Source: Phlebotomus papatasi
Taxonomy: Eukaryota > Arthropoda > Insecta > Diptera > Psychodidae
Reading direction: 5' to 3'
Length of the DNA stretch: 64,000 nt
Assembly (NCBI RefSeq): GCF_024763615.1
Contig: NC_077222.1
Location: forward strand, 50,096,001 to 50,160,000
Both the position numbers and the translations under genes were made by a program. The notes under the pieces are model-generated. The model had not been told where the DNA came from. It saw nothing but the letters and a program-made list of their open reading frames with translations, and ran no database searches. Each line of letters begins with the position of its first letter. Position 1 is the first letter of the stretch. This document shows positions 1 through 15,000 of this stretch, piece by piece.

Positions 1-21
1 TCGGAAGTCGAAGGATTTCAG
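1..21 (+). CDS. CNG channel exon end, pore turret
   Basis: The first 21 bases read SEVEGFQ and are followed by a GTAATT donor. Joined to the exon at 339 ([11 protein letters not shown]) they give a continuous turret before the pore helix in the same phase. The 317 bp intron between them ends in a TTGCAG acceptor. The exon starts upstream of the window. Confidence 0.7.
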
Positions 22-3000
22 GTAATTTTGGAATTGTCTGTAATTCAATCAACTACCTACTTCATTTCTTACTTTTCCGCTCTAAAAATTCCTCACATAA
101 TCGATATCACTCGAGTTGTGGGTGAATAGCAAAGATAAGGTGAATGTATAAGAGAAAAAAAAGAGCGGAAAAGTGTAGAAAAGAAGAATGATAGGAAAAA
201 CAAAATGAAACATAGAAAGGCTTGATGCTGGAAAATTGATTATTTACCATTCATTATGTCAGCATTAATAAGTCTGTATAACTAAGCCAGTCTCCAATAT
301 TTTTTTTGTTAATTTTCTGTCAACACAATAAATTGCAGGGTGATTGGGTGTATCCCTACCGTCCGGGAGATTATGCTACGCTAACAAGAAAATATCTGGG
401 CAGCTTATACTGGTCCACACTGACACTGACGACAATTGGGGATCTACCAACGCCGGAAACGAATGCTGAGTGAGTCTATTTTGGGCCTAAATATCCAATT
501 CATAAAAAAAAGTATTTATATATATATAGAAGAAATGGAAAGAGGAATATTTTCAAGCATAACAAATGAACAGAATCGTTTATACCCTAATTAGTCTTTT
601 GCAATTTTTGAGTACTTCAAAATCCCTCTATTTTTAACCATATATGGCTGTGTATGTAAAGTGAGATGATAACGAAATTAAAATGGACAAAAATATGACT
701 TTAATAATGCACACATTCCCGGTGAAGGCCCTCGAGCTCGGCGGACGGCCCCAGATCACTTCCGAGACGTGGCCTGAAATCGCGTTTACTGCAATTTGGT
801 TCCAACAACGGGTATGCTATTCACAGGTTACTCAATCTTTTAGTTCTTAACTAATGATATTAACCCATTTCTCTCTCTCTCTCTCTCTCTCTCTTTGTTT
901 AACCCCTTCGGCGTCGATCTTGTTCTCTCGTACAATACCACAAGATACACCCACACACAATATCAAACATTCATGTCAACATTCAGCAAATTTAATTTGA
1001 AAGATTTATCGGTAACATTATTTTTATCCCGTATATCCTTTTTCAGTAGTACACGTATTGTTTTATGTTTTTTTTTAGTGCACTGTATTGTAAGTTTTCC
1101 AGTTCATGTTGTTTTTGGGCATTTGCACGAACAGAGTTGAAATTTTCATGAAATAAAAACAAAATATATTCTATAAATTAAGGATTAAAATGAAATTGTG
1201 TTTTCTTTGTATCTAGAGAATCTAGAATTTCTATAGAATATGAGTTAGCAATTTTTATTACATAATGGTAAAATTCATCTAGCGGATTGTGAAGCAGTTT
1301 CAGGCGTCTATGACTTTCGAAAATATAAAATTTTAGGATAATAAATTAATATATAGTACGAATACTTAAGTAGAAACTAGGGTAAGTGTGCCAAATTTCG
1401 GCATAGTTGCATGCAAGCGCCAAAGTCTTAAATCTGAAATGTAATATTTTCAATACAAATTGATTTTTTTATTCCTTTTTCTTAAGGAGTGTTGCTTGGA
1501 AACTTGTTAACAATTTATCGTCTTTATTTTATCTAAAATCATTCTTAGTAGATTTTAAAATTAATAAAAAAATATAAACATGACTTTGGACCCCTATTTC
1601 GGCCACCTTTATTCTCATAGTTCCTTGCTCTTCGAGATTACTTCCAATGTCTGTTTCACGTCATCTCGTTTGTCGAAATTACATTTTCTGTTTTTCCTTT
1701 GCATTGTATAATCTCTAGAGTGTATAAAAACTAAAACTTCATGGAAATTCGAGGAATAAAAAAGGTGTCCGGAATTGCAAGCTGGCCGGAATTTGGCACA
1801 ATTTCCCTAACTGGACTTAGTTAGCTTGAATTAAGTTAATTTAGCTAATGAGTATTTCAAAATTTGGCTACCTGAAACTGTCTAGCCTTCTCTAAAATAG
1901 AAAGATAAATATTCAAAGACTTAACCAAATTAGAGATCTAGATGAAACTTAAATGATTTATAATAGCAAATATTTTATCACAAGTTTATTCCTATATTTT
2001 AACCATATTGAATTTTAAGTTTTGAGATTGGGATGAAAATTTTATTTACTTTGAAGCTTTTGAGTACAAAAATCAGACTCTAGTTCGAATTAAAATTCTT
2101 TGAGTAGAATCTGTAAGCTTAGTTATGTGACATTAGGCGAGATTCTTTATCTTACTGTGAGTTTCTAGGAATTCTAATAGACCTTTAAATCTTAAAGACA
2201 ATTTTAGATTTTTCCGCTTATATTAAAATCTTTATGGCTCTGTCACACATTTTGGATTGGAAAAATTTCATGAAATCCAAATTCCAAAATAAAAGAAAAA
2301 ATTTAAAAGATTTTTTTTTATATAAAAACATCTTAGAGATTTGGTGGAAAAGTATATATAATGATGATGGAGATGGAGTCTTCTTGTCCATTTGGAAGTT
2401 AATTTACCACATTTACTTAAGACAATATTTTAAAGCAAAAGTTTTTTTCATAAAAATTTGGAAAGTTTAATTTCAATTATTTAAAATTATCTAGGTTTCA
2501 ACTCTGATCGTTCATCACATTTTTACACCTTATGCAATAAACACAAATATTGTAATGAGTTTCAAGAGCACGGTATTTTTCGTAGTTTACATAAACACAT
2601 AAAAAGAGAACATGCATTCACCTACAAAATCTGAAACCAAATTAATTAAAATTAATTAATTAAAAAGAAAAATATTTAAATAAGAGAGAATTCTGAGGAA
2701 ATATGGGTAAAACCAAAATACATGTTTGTTCCACAAAAAAAAAGGTGAAATATCGTACATTTCGTGTGATTACATGTATCCCAAAGGAGTTGAAAATAAT
2801 GTATATAATTTCTTAATGTTGCCGTAGCGAAAGTAAACGTCTGTGTGAAGTGTTTTGGAGGCTGTCCGCCCAATTCCACTGAATTTGTGCGACAATGTGA
2901 AAAGACTTTTGCATGAAAATATGATTTTCCACGCGCCAAAGTTGGATAAAAATTCAACAGTCTGCGGTGAAATGAAGAGATGGAAAAAGAGAAGCGTAAT

Positions 3001-6000
3001 AAATCAATTATGGCGCCAAATTGGCTCGTGTTTGAACAAATGATTATTTTGCAATGTGACATAGCACACAACTAGAGCATTTTATGGTTCTTTTTTGGAG
3101 CATTTAGTACAAAAGCAAGTATTCTCGTGTTTATTGAGGACTTTTTTCTCTTTCTCTCTCTCTTCGCTTTTCCTCCCCTTTTATGATTATTGAATCACGG
3201 AGATTTGTGTCTCTGGCGGTAGCAATGATCTCATTCTACTCCCAAAAACCAACCCCCACGTGTACCCATCTACTTGTGCTTATCCCACCCACCATCTCAG
3301 GGACCTCCTTATGAATTGTTGCACACTGCTTGAGAAGTTCTCTTGCCATTGTTGTCGCCACAAGAAAGGAGGATATGGCTAGATGATGAGGGCGATAAAT
3401 GGGCGGGTTGTAGCACAGAATTTATACATAGCAGTAAATGTTTGTATGTTCCACCAACCCCTCATACCGGTGGGATTTTAACTATTTGCCCTGCGGGAAA
3501 TAACAAATAGACATAAGAGTATGTTTTTTCGCGCTGACCGACTTCTGCATTTTTATCGCTGCCCTTGTCAAGCTATTTGCAGTGTTTTACCACCTCATCC
3601 AGCTTCTATCTGAAGCCTTACCCTGAAACTAAATCATGAGCCCTAAATCTTGACTGTTTGTTCTTCCCACAGACCCTGGTCGAGATAATTCTTTGGCACT
3701 GTAACACACGCCGTCATCAAAGTTTTCGAATGAAAGTTTAACACAATCTTTGAGAAAATCTATATCTGCAGAGATACTAAATTACTTTAGGAAATTGGTC
3801 CGCATCCGAGTAGATCAAATTAATTTCTTTTAAAGTTCAGTGCTATAAATTTTGCTGACAGCCTTCAAAACCTTCTTTTTTTTCAAGTATAGAAAAAACG
3901 GGTACATGTCATTATGATTTTAATTTCAGGTACATAAAAAATAAGCTATCCACAGAAAATTTCAAGCATTTTCTAAATAAAAAAAAAATAATATGAAAAT
4001 ATATAGTAAAAAAAAACTTGAAATATCTTTGATTTCCTTATAAGAAATTGAAGAATCGTGTTGCGTTTGATCTTATATACTTTCACTGAACTGTGAAATT
4101 AAACATTTCATATTGAAGAAAAGCAGAGAAAACTATTTTAATAAATTCTATTGAGAATCAAGCAATATCAAATTCGATTTCCTTTGATATCATTACAAAT
4201 TATTTGCAGCAGAAAACAATACCATATGAAACAGAATAAGAGAACTTTACGCTAGTTACGTGCAATATTGTGTTTTGGATCAATTTCCTACAAAAAGAAA
4301 ATGTACCAAATACTCACAAAGTAAAATTCTCAAATGAACAGCACAATAATATGTATTCTGGTTTTACTGTACCTCGTAATTACAGTGGCAAATTAATATA
4401 AACGATACTCTTCTGCTATGTATTTAATCCAATAAATCCCACTGAAAGTGAAAATCACTCCCAAAAATCATGTAATAAAGAATGGTATGAAAAATATGCT
4501 CAATTCGAAAACTTTGATATTATTGTTTGCGTGGTGAGTGCTTTCGAATTGTAATCCATATACAGTGACTTTCATTTAAAATAAAAAAAGCTGGTTAAAA
4601 CTGAAAACATGTCATACGATATTACAAGGACACAACTCTAGCCTCGAGGCTGATTCACCTGATTTACCTAAATTAAACTCGTGGTAAAAGTTATTGTCCT
4701 GAAAAACCCAATGAGTTTTGTCTATCTTATCAAGCCCTACTTCGAGCTCGGATTCTGATTTTTAATTACCTATTTCTTTACTACGAATAATATAATAAAT
4801 ATCAACAGGTTCTGATAGCCTATTTTCCCTTGAAAAAAAAATAAAAAAATAGAATATGAAAAAATTATTAAACTTTTGTAATTTTATATACGTTTCCTCA
4901 CAAGAAGACAACATTTTGTCTTGAAACTATAATTCTTGTGAGCAACGCATATACGGTATCGTAACAACCATAAGCGAGTGCAATATTTCACTCTTTTTAA
5001 GTTTGGGAGTTAAGAGTTTGAAGTTATTGGAGATCCACCCCAGTTTGTTCGTTATCCAGTTATCTTATAGAGAATAAAGCCTTTAACCCTCTATCGCAAA
5101 GTAATCAATCTAATCTTCAGGAAGTAAAGTAAAATTTATAGTTATAGTGTTTCTGTGAGCCTATAGGAAATAATCTGATTTTTTTGTTTCCCTCTTACCT
5201 ACCACCCTAACGAAGATCTTAGGCCTTTAGGCCTATTTTGACCAGTATCCTATGTTGAAAATCCTTTAAAAACTAAGTACATCCATAAAAATAGATACCA
5301 AAATCAATAATCTAAAATTAATTTCCGACAAATGGTGAGGAAAAATAATAAATAACAAAGAGAACCTTACACATTAATAGCCGTACTGCAAGTAATCTTG
5401 TCTTCCCTTCATGCGTAAGTCAAATGTCGATAGTTGCGAGGGGTTTGAGGTTTCTACTCGTATCTACTAGAATCGTAAAAAATAAGAAAATATTTCATGA
5501 TTGAAAATTTTATTATTTTTTATCACAAAAAAACCTTATACACGTAAAAAAAAGCTGTGGCAAGTTCTGTAATAAGTGCAAAACGTGCAAAATTACGTCC
5601 CAGATAGGACAGCAAAAAAGACATCTTAAAACCTACATCCCTACGAACCAGAAAAATTACGTCTAGGAGACTAAAGAAGAATGACGATTCCGGAAACCAG
5701 TTATGACTCTGCGGACCCGAAAAGCTGCGGATTAAAATACCAAAAACGATAACCGAACATTTCGAGAACAGAAAATTCTATTCCTTAAAAGCATACAAAT
5801 TTAGTGCTTTTCGTTTGTTTTCTAGTAATCAGAATTATTATGAGATTTTCAATACTGAAGTGGAATGATAACTTTTCGACACTATCGAATCGATAGTATG
5901 AATAAATGTGGATTTATTAGATTTAGTAGATGACAATTTTTTATACCGTCGTTGCGGGTGACTTTGCACTCGGGGGTGATTTTGCACTCTGCTGTTCGTG

Positions 6001-9000
6001 AGACTTTGAACAATTCTAGCACTTACTGATAGTCTTCGCCGATCCGTTCTATCATGTCAAAGTATATAGGGATATGTTAAGTACCAAGTAAGATACAATG
6101 ATCCTCAAAAGGATTCTTGTAGTTTCAGTAATAGTCAATGAAATCCTAGTACAGGTATTTTGTCAAAAAACGACTCCGCGAAAAAGTTATCTGAAGGTTC
6201 AATTCCAAAATCGATTTCAGAGTAGTAAATTGCTCAAATCTATTCTAAATTTATCTGGCTAGAATAATCTACTTTGATTTTGTTCATTATTTTTATTAAA
6301 ATACTTTTTTTTTAATATAATCATCCCAAGAGCGCATGATTTACATTATAAAATTGCATATACTGGGTTTTCTTAAGCTTTATTATAGAAGTATTTGGCT
6401 AAAAATTATCCAATTTTTTGATAATTTAAGATAAAATGACCGAGATCTACAAGATGGCATGGTCGCCATCTTGATTTGACGTTTCTGTCCGCCATTTTGA
6501 ATAACTGTCAAAACAAAAATCTCATCCGATTGAGCTGAAATTTTAGTATGTTCTACCTGATATCAAAACCTTTTCAGAACATATATAAAACCCGACCTAG
6601 GTCAAGCGATTGTCTGGATACTGGGGCTATAAAATCAAAATTTTGACATTTTCATTAATACAGAACTACGGAGAGCTTCTTTTATCGAAACCGTCACAAA
6701 AAAGGCAGTGCTATCGTCAGGCGATGAGATCTAAATAACAAACACAAAGAAAAGTAATGTTTTTCTTTATAACAGCATATTATTTGAAGATCTGAAAAAC
6801 TGGTTTTGCAAAGATGAAAAAATAAAAAAATAAAAAAAATTACTTTTCGTTTATTCTTTTTTAATTGTTTAAGTGTAAATAAATATATAAAATAAAAGCC
6901 CCCAACCATTTTTAATGGTTACTGAGGCATTCTGTTTAGGTTTTAAAATTCAAGATTAGAAAATAAAGATAGCACAAATATGAATATTTCAAAATTTTAA
7001 ACTTTAAGCCTCTGTATCTAGGTAAATACTTGACGTAGACTGGAACATAGATAATGTTCTGAAAAGGTCTTGACATAATCTACAACATACTAAAATTTCA
7101 ACCCAATCGGACCACTTTTAGGTTTTGACAGTTATTCAAAATGGCGGATAGAAACGTCAAATCAAGATGGCGATTATGTCATCTTGTAGATCTTGTGTAT
7201 CTTACCCTTAGATGTGAAGATCATCATAGTCGTTTATTATCAGAAATTGTTGATTTTTTAGTATTTATTAAAACGTGCAAAGTCACCCGCACCTTATCCC
7301 CAGTGCAAGCCTTTTTTCTTGATTTTTTTAAACATAGTAAAATTTTATAAAATTAATGCTAGAGGCACAAAATCCATTCATTAACAACTGAATACAAATA
7401 ATTTTACTCAAAATCCCCCTTCCCTTCACTTTAACTATCCACTTTTAGAGGGTAAAGTTGAAAAACAGCGAAAAAACGGGCAAAGCCACCCGCAACGACG
7501 GTACAAAAAAATAGTTTGTAAAATTTTTCGTAAAGGTTTGGATATTTCCACTGTGGACTTACAAAATGCTCGTAAATCATATAACCCACTAAAAAGTTTG
7601 TAAATGTTTGTACTTTTTTTTCACAATTAATATTGTTTGTACCATGATCACTTAACGAGTATTTTTTGGTCTTTTACAAACAATTATTCGTAAATGTAAA
7701 TTAACTCACGAAAAATGTTCATGAGATTTTGTCATTTGTAAAGTTTTGTCATTTGCTCTTAAAACTTTGTCAAATGACTTACAAAAATGTACGAACAAAT
7801 GTTAAAAAAAAACAAAAAAAAAGTACAAATTTTGAAAAGTACCAATTTTTACAAACTTTTTTGTGGGTTATACGATTTACAAACCAATAGGAATTCACAA
7901 ACATTTACGAACAATTTTGATGAATATTCACATTAGCTATAAAAATTGCAGCTAACATTTCCATTTTTTAGAATCAACAGTCGATCGATACTATCAAAAA
8001 GAAGTTATCATGTCACTCTGATTTTATTAATTTTTTTAACCCTTAAACGATCACAGTTTACCGACCGAAAATCAACAATAAAAATTTAGCCGATAAACAA
8101 AATCAATGAAACGTCTTACATCTGATTTTGGAAAATCCAAAAGATTCTGATTCGATGCATTTTTTACTCTTACGAGCGATAGGGACAAAAATAGCCCAAA
8201 AATTTAAGTAATTTTTCTGACAGTACCAATGAATAATAATTTTCAGTCTAATGAAATATATTGCATATAAGTATTGTAGTTTCTTTTTCCAAAACGGTTT
8301 GGCTTGAAAAAAATTAGAAGTATAAAAAATAATTGAAATCATTTTTCAATATGAGAATTTAAAAATTCGTCATTTTCAAGGTTAAATATTTATTATATAG
8401 CAAATAGTTGGAGACTTGCAAAAAATATCCTAGATTCCTTCAACCTTCTACTTTGCAATTACGTACAAACATAAGAAAAAAATAATTTCAGGTTGTCAGG
8501 AAAAATTATTTTATTTATGGGACACCGGTGTTCCAATCGTCCTTAAAGGGTTAAGTAAATTTTAATTTTAATTTTTTTTTTGGTCTAACAACAACAGATT
8601 AGGTTTCAGTTATATAGAGATTGCAAAGAATCTCAGATATAAATCAGTATCCTAACTCGAAATAGGGTTCAATACCACAACTACATGTTCTCTCCTGTGC
8701 GACTGTTCCTATTTAAATGAGAGTCAGTGTATATACCCTAACTACAAATTAGTTCTATAAGAATATAGAATTTTTAGTGGCAGTATACGAACACTCTGTA
8801 AATAACACATTTTTCTGTGATTTATATTTCAAACTTATCCTCAGACCAAATTCTCCCTGTGGATGTGTTCATTCAACAGTTTATCTTTCAGTTGATTATT
8901 AATGAAAATATCCACTTCCATGAAACTCCACATGATGTGTATTAAATGGCATAAGACAAGTTTCATATGAACATGGGAGCTTCCTTTTGATTTACCCAAA

Positions 9001-12000
9001 TGTGCTGTAGTGTCTTTCTGGCAACTGTCCAAGATTCCCTCTCTCCCAAGAACCATATCCATCGACTGAGACACCACTAAAGAGATACCATTTATATTGA
9101 GATATGTATACCAGCATTAAAGACCTGCAAGCATGCGAAAACATTTAGACGGAAATGTCTAACAGACATAATAGCAAATTCGACATTTCAATTAAAAAGT
9201 ACTTCTTGACCAGAGGAGAATAGTTTTCTCCTCCAAAATGCACATTTTCCAATATATAGATTTCACATGTAATACAATACATGTAATTATCTGCTGAAAC
9301 TAGTGCAATTTCAGTGTGGAAAGCATTCCAAATATTTTTAGAGCTCTTCCAATTTCTTGGTGTTTTGCTATCAAAGTTATTTTATTATATGTCTCAATTC
9401 CCGAATTGAAAATCAATATTAAATAAATGCTCACCAAAGGTCATTTGATCCTGCATTATGATGTTATAAAATCCTAAGTTAATAGCCCATATGTAGAGAG
9501 AGTCCAGATAAGCCAGTTTGGTGTATTTTGGCCAATAATAATTATTATAATGCAATGAGTATGAATATACCCTTATTATACCTGACATGAATGAGAAAGT
9601 GCTGTAACCTCTGCTTAGTATTCTAATTAATTATTGCTCTTTCCATCCATCACTAAAGGTATATTTTCACCATCGTGAGCTATCTCATTGGAGTGTTTAT
9701 TTTTGCAACAATTGTGGGTCAAGTGGGCAATGTCATAACGAATCGCAATGCCAATCGATTGGAGTTTGAACGTCTTCTCGATGGTGCGAAAACCTACATG
9801 CGCCACCACAAGGTAAGGCCTTAAGAAAAAAAAATTACACGGGGTGGAAAAGTAGAGAGGGGTTTCTCATCTAAGGGCATGTTCACGGATTACCTCAAAA
9901 TCTCAGGATTTGTGCGGTGTAATAGGGATTTTATAAAAAAAAAGTTTCTTTCAAAGTTTTGGAGAACTCTATCTAAGAACTCAATTTTGTGAGGGAAAAA
10001 AGAAGAACTTGTGATAGTTGAATTCAGAATAAGGGAATTAGGGAGAACCGGGGCTAAATAGACAGGGGCTAAATTTTAATCAACGAAATTCGACAAAAAT
10101 CCTATTTAATGAAAGTAAACATAAATTTCCGTATTCACTGAAATTGTATAAGATATATATTAACAATTTTTCACAATAAAAAGAAAATCTCAATTTTCGG
10201 TTCAATTTAGCCCTCACCACCGTGACTATTTTAAAATAACATTAACTGAGAAAAGTTAAAATAACTTTACTGTTCATTATGATTTCCCAGATGTGTCATC
10301 GTTGAAGTTGCTAAGAAAAGCAATTAATCATGTTGAATAAGTTTATCATTACTGAATCTCTTGTAAGAGTTTTATAAACTCAATTTGTTTTATAGACTTA
10401 GGGTAAAGTGGTACAAGTTGGACAGTGGTACGAGTTGGACAATGGTATAATTTGGACAGGGCTTTTTGTCTTCATAAATTTAGTACTTCATTTTTATTTT
10501 TATATTTTTAATGCTTTAGTTTTATAATTTGATTCCTTGTGCTTCAAAACAAATTTTGTACTGTATTTATCAAGAAAAAAACCATGTCCAACTTGTACCG
10601 GCGAATTGTCCAACTTGTAACACCAATTCCAAATTATACACTTTACCCTATTGTACATTTAAAAACTATAATTTGTGCATCAGACGCTTCCAATCGGTCG
10701 AATAGAACCAGAACAACAATAACTTAAGAGCGGAAAAATGTTAAAAATGTAATTAACTAATCACACTTATAAAACACAAGAAGAATTTTTTTAAATAAAA
10801 AAGAGGGTAGGAGGAAGTGGGGCACCTTTTAAATTGGGATTTTTCACCTATTTTTAAAAAAAAATTGAGCCTTACCGTAATATAATTTAGCTGCACAAAC
10901 AGATTGAGCAGCTAAATTGCATTATGATATGGTTCATTTTTCCACGTAAACATAGATGAAAAATCTCAATTTCAAAGATGCCCCACTTCCCCCTTAGTAT
11001 TATAATATCATAAGTCATAATTAGAAATGTCTGTCCTTCTGATTTCTTATATTCGATTCGTATATTTGTAGCATTTTAATTTTCATTGATTCAACTTAAA
11101 GAAAGAAATATTGATCCTAAAATGGTTCTAATTACCATCATGGAGCTCAAACAGTAAGAGAAATCGATTTTCTTTTTTCGCTGACCCCCTTCGTTGTAAC
11201 AGCATTGTTTCGAGAATTTGTATTTAAAACCGCTATTATTTTCGACTTTCGTATAAGTTGTAGTCCTAAGTACAGGCTATATTGATGGATTTACGACTAT
11301 GGCATAATGCAATGATTTGGAATCGGAACTGGAGTCGGATGAAGAAAAATTAAGATGATGTTTTCTTGCTCAAATTCAGACAAATTATATACAAATTTAA
11401 AATTAAAAATTACTGCTCTTTCTTTGAATATGAGCAGTAAAAATAAAAAGACCAACAAAGTGGGAGAAACAAGTTCTATAGTAGAGGCTAACATTTCGGC
11501 CTATGACCGAAAAATATGTTATTTTGAATTTTTCGAGTCAAATTTCATTTATTTCTCATAAAATTGAGATAAAAATAGATTTAATAGAAAGAAATTTAAT
11601 AGATAATATAATTTATTTATTCAACTCTACATTAATCAACCTAATTGCATTGATCAAAATTGGCAATGATTATTCACTTATTATTCACGATTTATATGCC
11701 AAACGGTATGAGATATGCTTCCGATCTTTGGTGACCCCCCCCCCTTTAAGATGTAACTCATTCCTATTTTTTCTAACAAGGGTTTCTGGTTTTCCGGGTT
11801 TCGCTATGCAATTCTTGGGTTTCTCGGGTATCGCGATGCAAAGATTGGATTTCTCGGGATTCACAATTCAAAAAGTGGGATTCTATCGGGTACCGCTAAG
11901 CGTTTCTCGGACAATTTACAAGGGTTTCTCAATTTCAGTTACCCCTAGCGCTCCTTCCTAACAGTTCCTGACAATTTCTAAGGATGTTCTTAGTTCCCAA

Positions 12001-15000
12001 AAATTTATCGAGTTTCCTGAATTCTTGAATCTTTCTCAGTTTCGCTAGGAATCTCCGAGTTTCTAAGGGTCCTCAATATTTTTGTGGATTCTCAAGGATT
12101 CTTCAAAATTTCCGGGATTTCCTAACGGTTCCGAAGCCTGTTCCGGGTTATAGGGACTTCCGCCAGCTCCTGAACATTTTTAAACTTGTCCAGGTTTATA
12201 ATAAACTTCCCGGACGAAGAGAAAACGGAATACATTATTCACCATGCACACATTTGGCATTCCTTATATTACACAATTGAATTACATAAATTAGAGATTT
12301 CACATTTGCTTGAATTACATATTTATGTAACTTAACAACAAGAATTGTTGTAAATAAGCAAACTAATGATTATTCGTGTAATTTTTATTTCTCATCTTTA
12401 TTTACGTTGGTATTAAGGGGTTACATGGGTCTCTCAGGTCAAAAAAATCATTTATTTTTTTATTTTTTATTTCATAGTATAACATTGGAAAAATATTTTC
12501 TGAAAATTTCAAGTCAATTGGAGTAAAACTCTCGAAGGTAGAGCAGTTTTAGTTATGCATTCCGCTCGTTGCATATTGTTGTAAAACTTTAAACGCGATT
12601 TTCTCAAAACACCGTTTTACAATGTGGTAGTCAAGATTACTCAGAGTCTACTGAACCGATCTTTATGAAATTTTGCATACTTGTTTTGAGAAGTATTATC
12701 TATTGTTTGGAATGAAGGATTTGCACTTCCTTTAATCAGAAACATTTTTACAATAAAAAATGTGTTGAAAAATAGGATAAAATTGATACTTTTTTACAAA
12801 AACTTTTGCCAAAAACCTATAGCTATACCTATATTATAAATTTTGTTTTTTCAAAAATTCTTCATTCATCCAGAGGTCCATCTATTCCTCTCTAACAGAG
12901 TATATTTAGTTTTTTGATTTCATATGAACCTACTGGGAGAATCCTGCCTACCGCAAGGTCTGTTTTTTGGGGAATGGTTCCAAGAATCAACGGTCGAATT
13001 TTCAATTTTTTTTTTAATTTTGTTCTAAAGTTACTCTTTCACATCCCAAGAGTTGGAAGTTCTAGAATATTTTCGACACAATAAATTATTATCAGAAAAA
13101 AGACCTATTTTTGACCTGAGAGACCCATGTAACCCCTTAAAGGACATTCTAATCTAAGAATAATTTTTTTAGGGATTTTTTCGTTAAATCTTGTAAAGAT
13201 GATGGGGTGACGCCAAGAGTGTATAATAACTGATGCTTTCTTGGCAGAGTTCAAGCAGTCAAACTTTCAATTTAATGAGAAATATTTGTAAACTTCTGCT
13301 TCAAAACTCAATCAAATTATTAAGAAAATGTTCATTGAATAATGTCACAAATAGCTTAATTGAGTTTGACTTTAATGTACCCTCAAGGAGATATTTCCTC
13401 TAATTAAGTTCTCCGTATTGTATATAATGATACAAATCAATTTGATTAATAAGGTAATGAGCATAATAATTGTCTTTGGTATTACTAATTGAAAGGCAAA
13501 GGATCTTTTTTTTTAATTTGCAATTGTTTTCCTTGCAGCAAAAACAATTTCTTTCTTTTGCAAAATGATTTTCTTTAGAGGTTGCATTTCTGTCGGATAA
13601 CGAGATTGTCTGGGGAGTAACTAACTTAATGAGGAACCCCGTGGGTGGAAGTGGATGCTGGGGAGGATGGGATAGTCAACTACGCGACACTGTTTAATGT
13701 TCCTCGTGTCGCACATTCACAGGTTCCCGGTGGCATGAAAAGACGTGTACTTCGATGGTATGACTACAGCTGGTCCAGAGGACGTATTCAAGGCGGAGGA
13801 GACATTAATACAGCACTGGGTCTACTTCCTGACAAACTAAAGACAGAACTGGCGCTGCATGTGAATTTGAGTGTACTGAAAAAGGTAAAGTATATCCTGA
13901 AGACCTTTTTTATATATATTTCAATATTGTACCAGTTGGAGTATCTTCAAAGAGGATTCTTAACAGTAGTGTTTGGATTTGAAAAGTCGTGGTACTGTAA
14001 CTATTTATTTTTTCTATTTAATTTTCTGTTTTACATTCATGATGACATAATTCAATTGACTGTGCCAAGAGTTGAATGCTTAATTTATGGATTTTCATCT
14101 CTCAATAGGTCACAATTTTTCAAGAGTGCCAGCCAGAGTTCTTGCATGACTTGGTGCTGAAAATGAAGGCATACATTTTCACTCCCGGCGATATGATTTG
14201 CCGAAAGGGTGAAGTGGCAAGAGAAATGTTCATAATTGCTGATGGTATTCTAGAGGTGCTGAGTGAGACTGGAAAAGTGCTGACGACTATGAAAGCTGGT
14301 GACTTTTTCGGAGAGATTGGCATCCTGAACTTGGATGGTCTCAATAAGTGAGAAAAACTTTATAAAGTTTCTTGTACAGTATATACTTATAAGGTGTAGG
14401 GAAACGAAAATGTTTGAATCATTTTTACTCGATCTATTAAGACCAAGTCATTTGGTAGATTTTTTCTTAATTTTCAAACTAGTAGATCTTTTGTACAACT
14501 TCATCGTTTTTGCTCAACTGAAATAAAATTTTAACATCCTACGAAATTGTCCTTTTCGATATAATCGTGTATACTAGTATAGGATAGAACAGCCAGAAAC
14601 AGTTCTAAATGGGATTTTTTTATTAAAAGCTATCAATATGAATGGATATTCGATTTTCCTAGAGCGAAGAAAATCAAATAAAAAGATCTCGACAGAGATA
14701 ATGTATTAAATTAAAAATTTAGTAATAAGTATGTTTATAAAGGGAAAATTCTTTAGGGGGAATTGGGGCACCTATGAATTGGGACAGCTTTGAAATTAGG
14801 GTTTTTCTCCTACACTTGAGTGAGAGAAATCTGAAATTGTTAAAATAACATTCCGGAAATGTTAATTTTACCCTGCAGTATTGATCCGAAATCGGTGTAA
14901 CTATTACCCTTTTTAGGTGTATTGGGGGTTAACGTTAACCTTTTTCATGTTAATTTTACCCTTAAAAAGGTGTAATATTAACATTAAAAAATGTTGATAT

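Larger units (their letters stand above)
470..9658 (+). other. CNG intron of 9.2 kb
   Basis: No coding exon that fits the channel is visible here. Contents are a GC-rich patch at 683-855, a (CT)n tract at about 870-894, a 430 bp MITE at 1379-1808, AT-rich unique-looking DNA at 1809-5850, and nested foldback elements at 5855-8554. The segment 3130-3680 has more balanced base composition than its surroundings and includes a CACGTG E-box at about 3257. It could be a regulatory region, but nothing proves this. Confidence 0.7.
9813..13722 (+). other. CNG intron of 3.9 kb
   Basis: Contains a MITE at 10399-10650, family B at 10810-10994, a degenerate repetitive tract at 11730-12200 and a foldback at 12415-13141. 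A palindromic stretch at about 10040-10215 (GGGGCTAAAT arms) is weaker. No coding exon fits. Confidence 0.65.

Noticed and set aside
11503..11961. A 152-codon coding region in the CNG intron
   Set aside because: Half of it is decayed tandem repeat, there is no splice context matching the channel phases, and no domain is recognisable.
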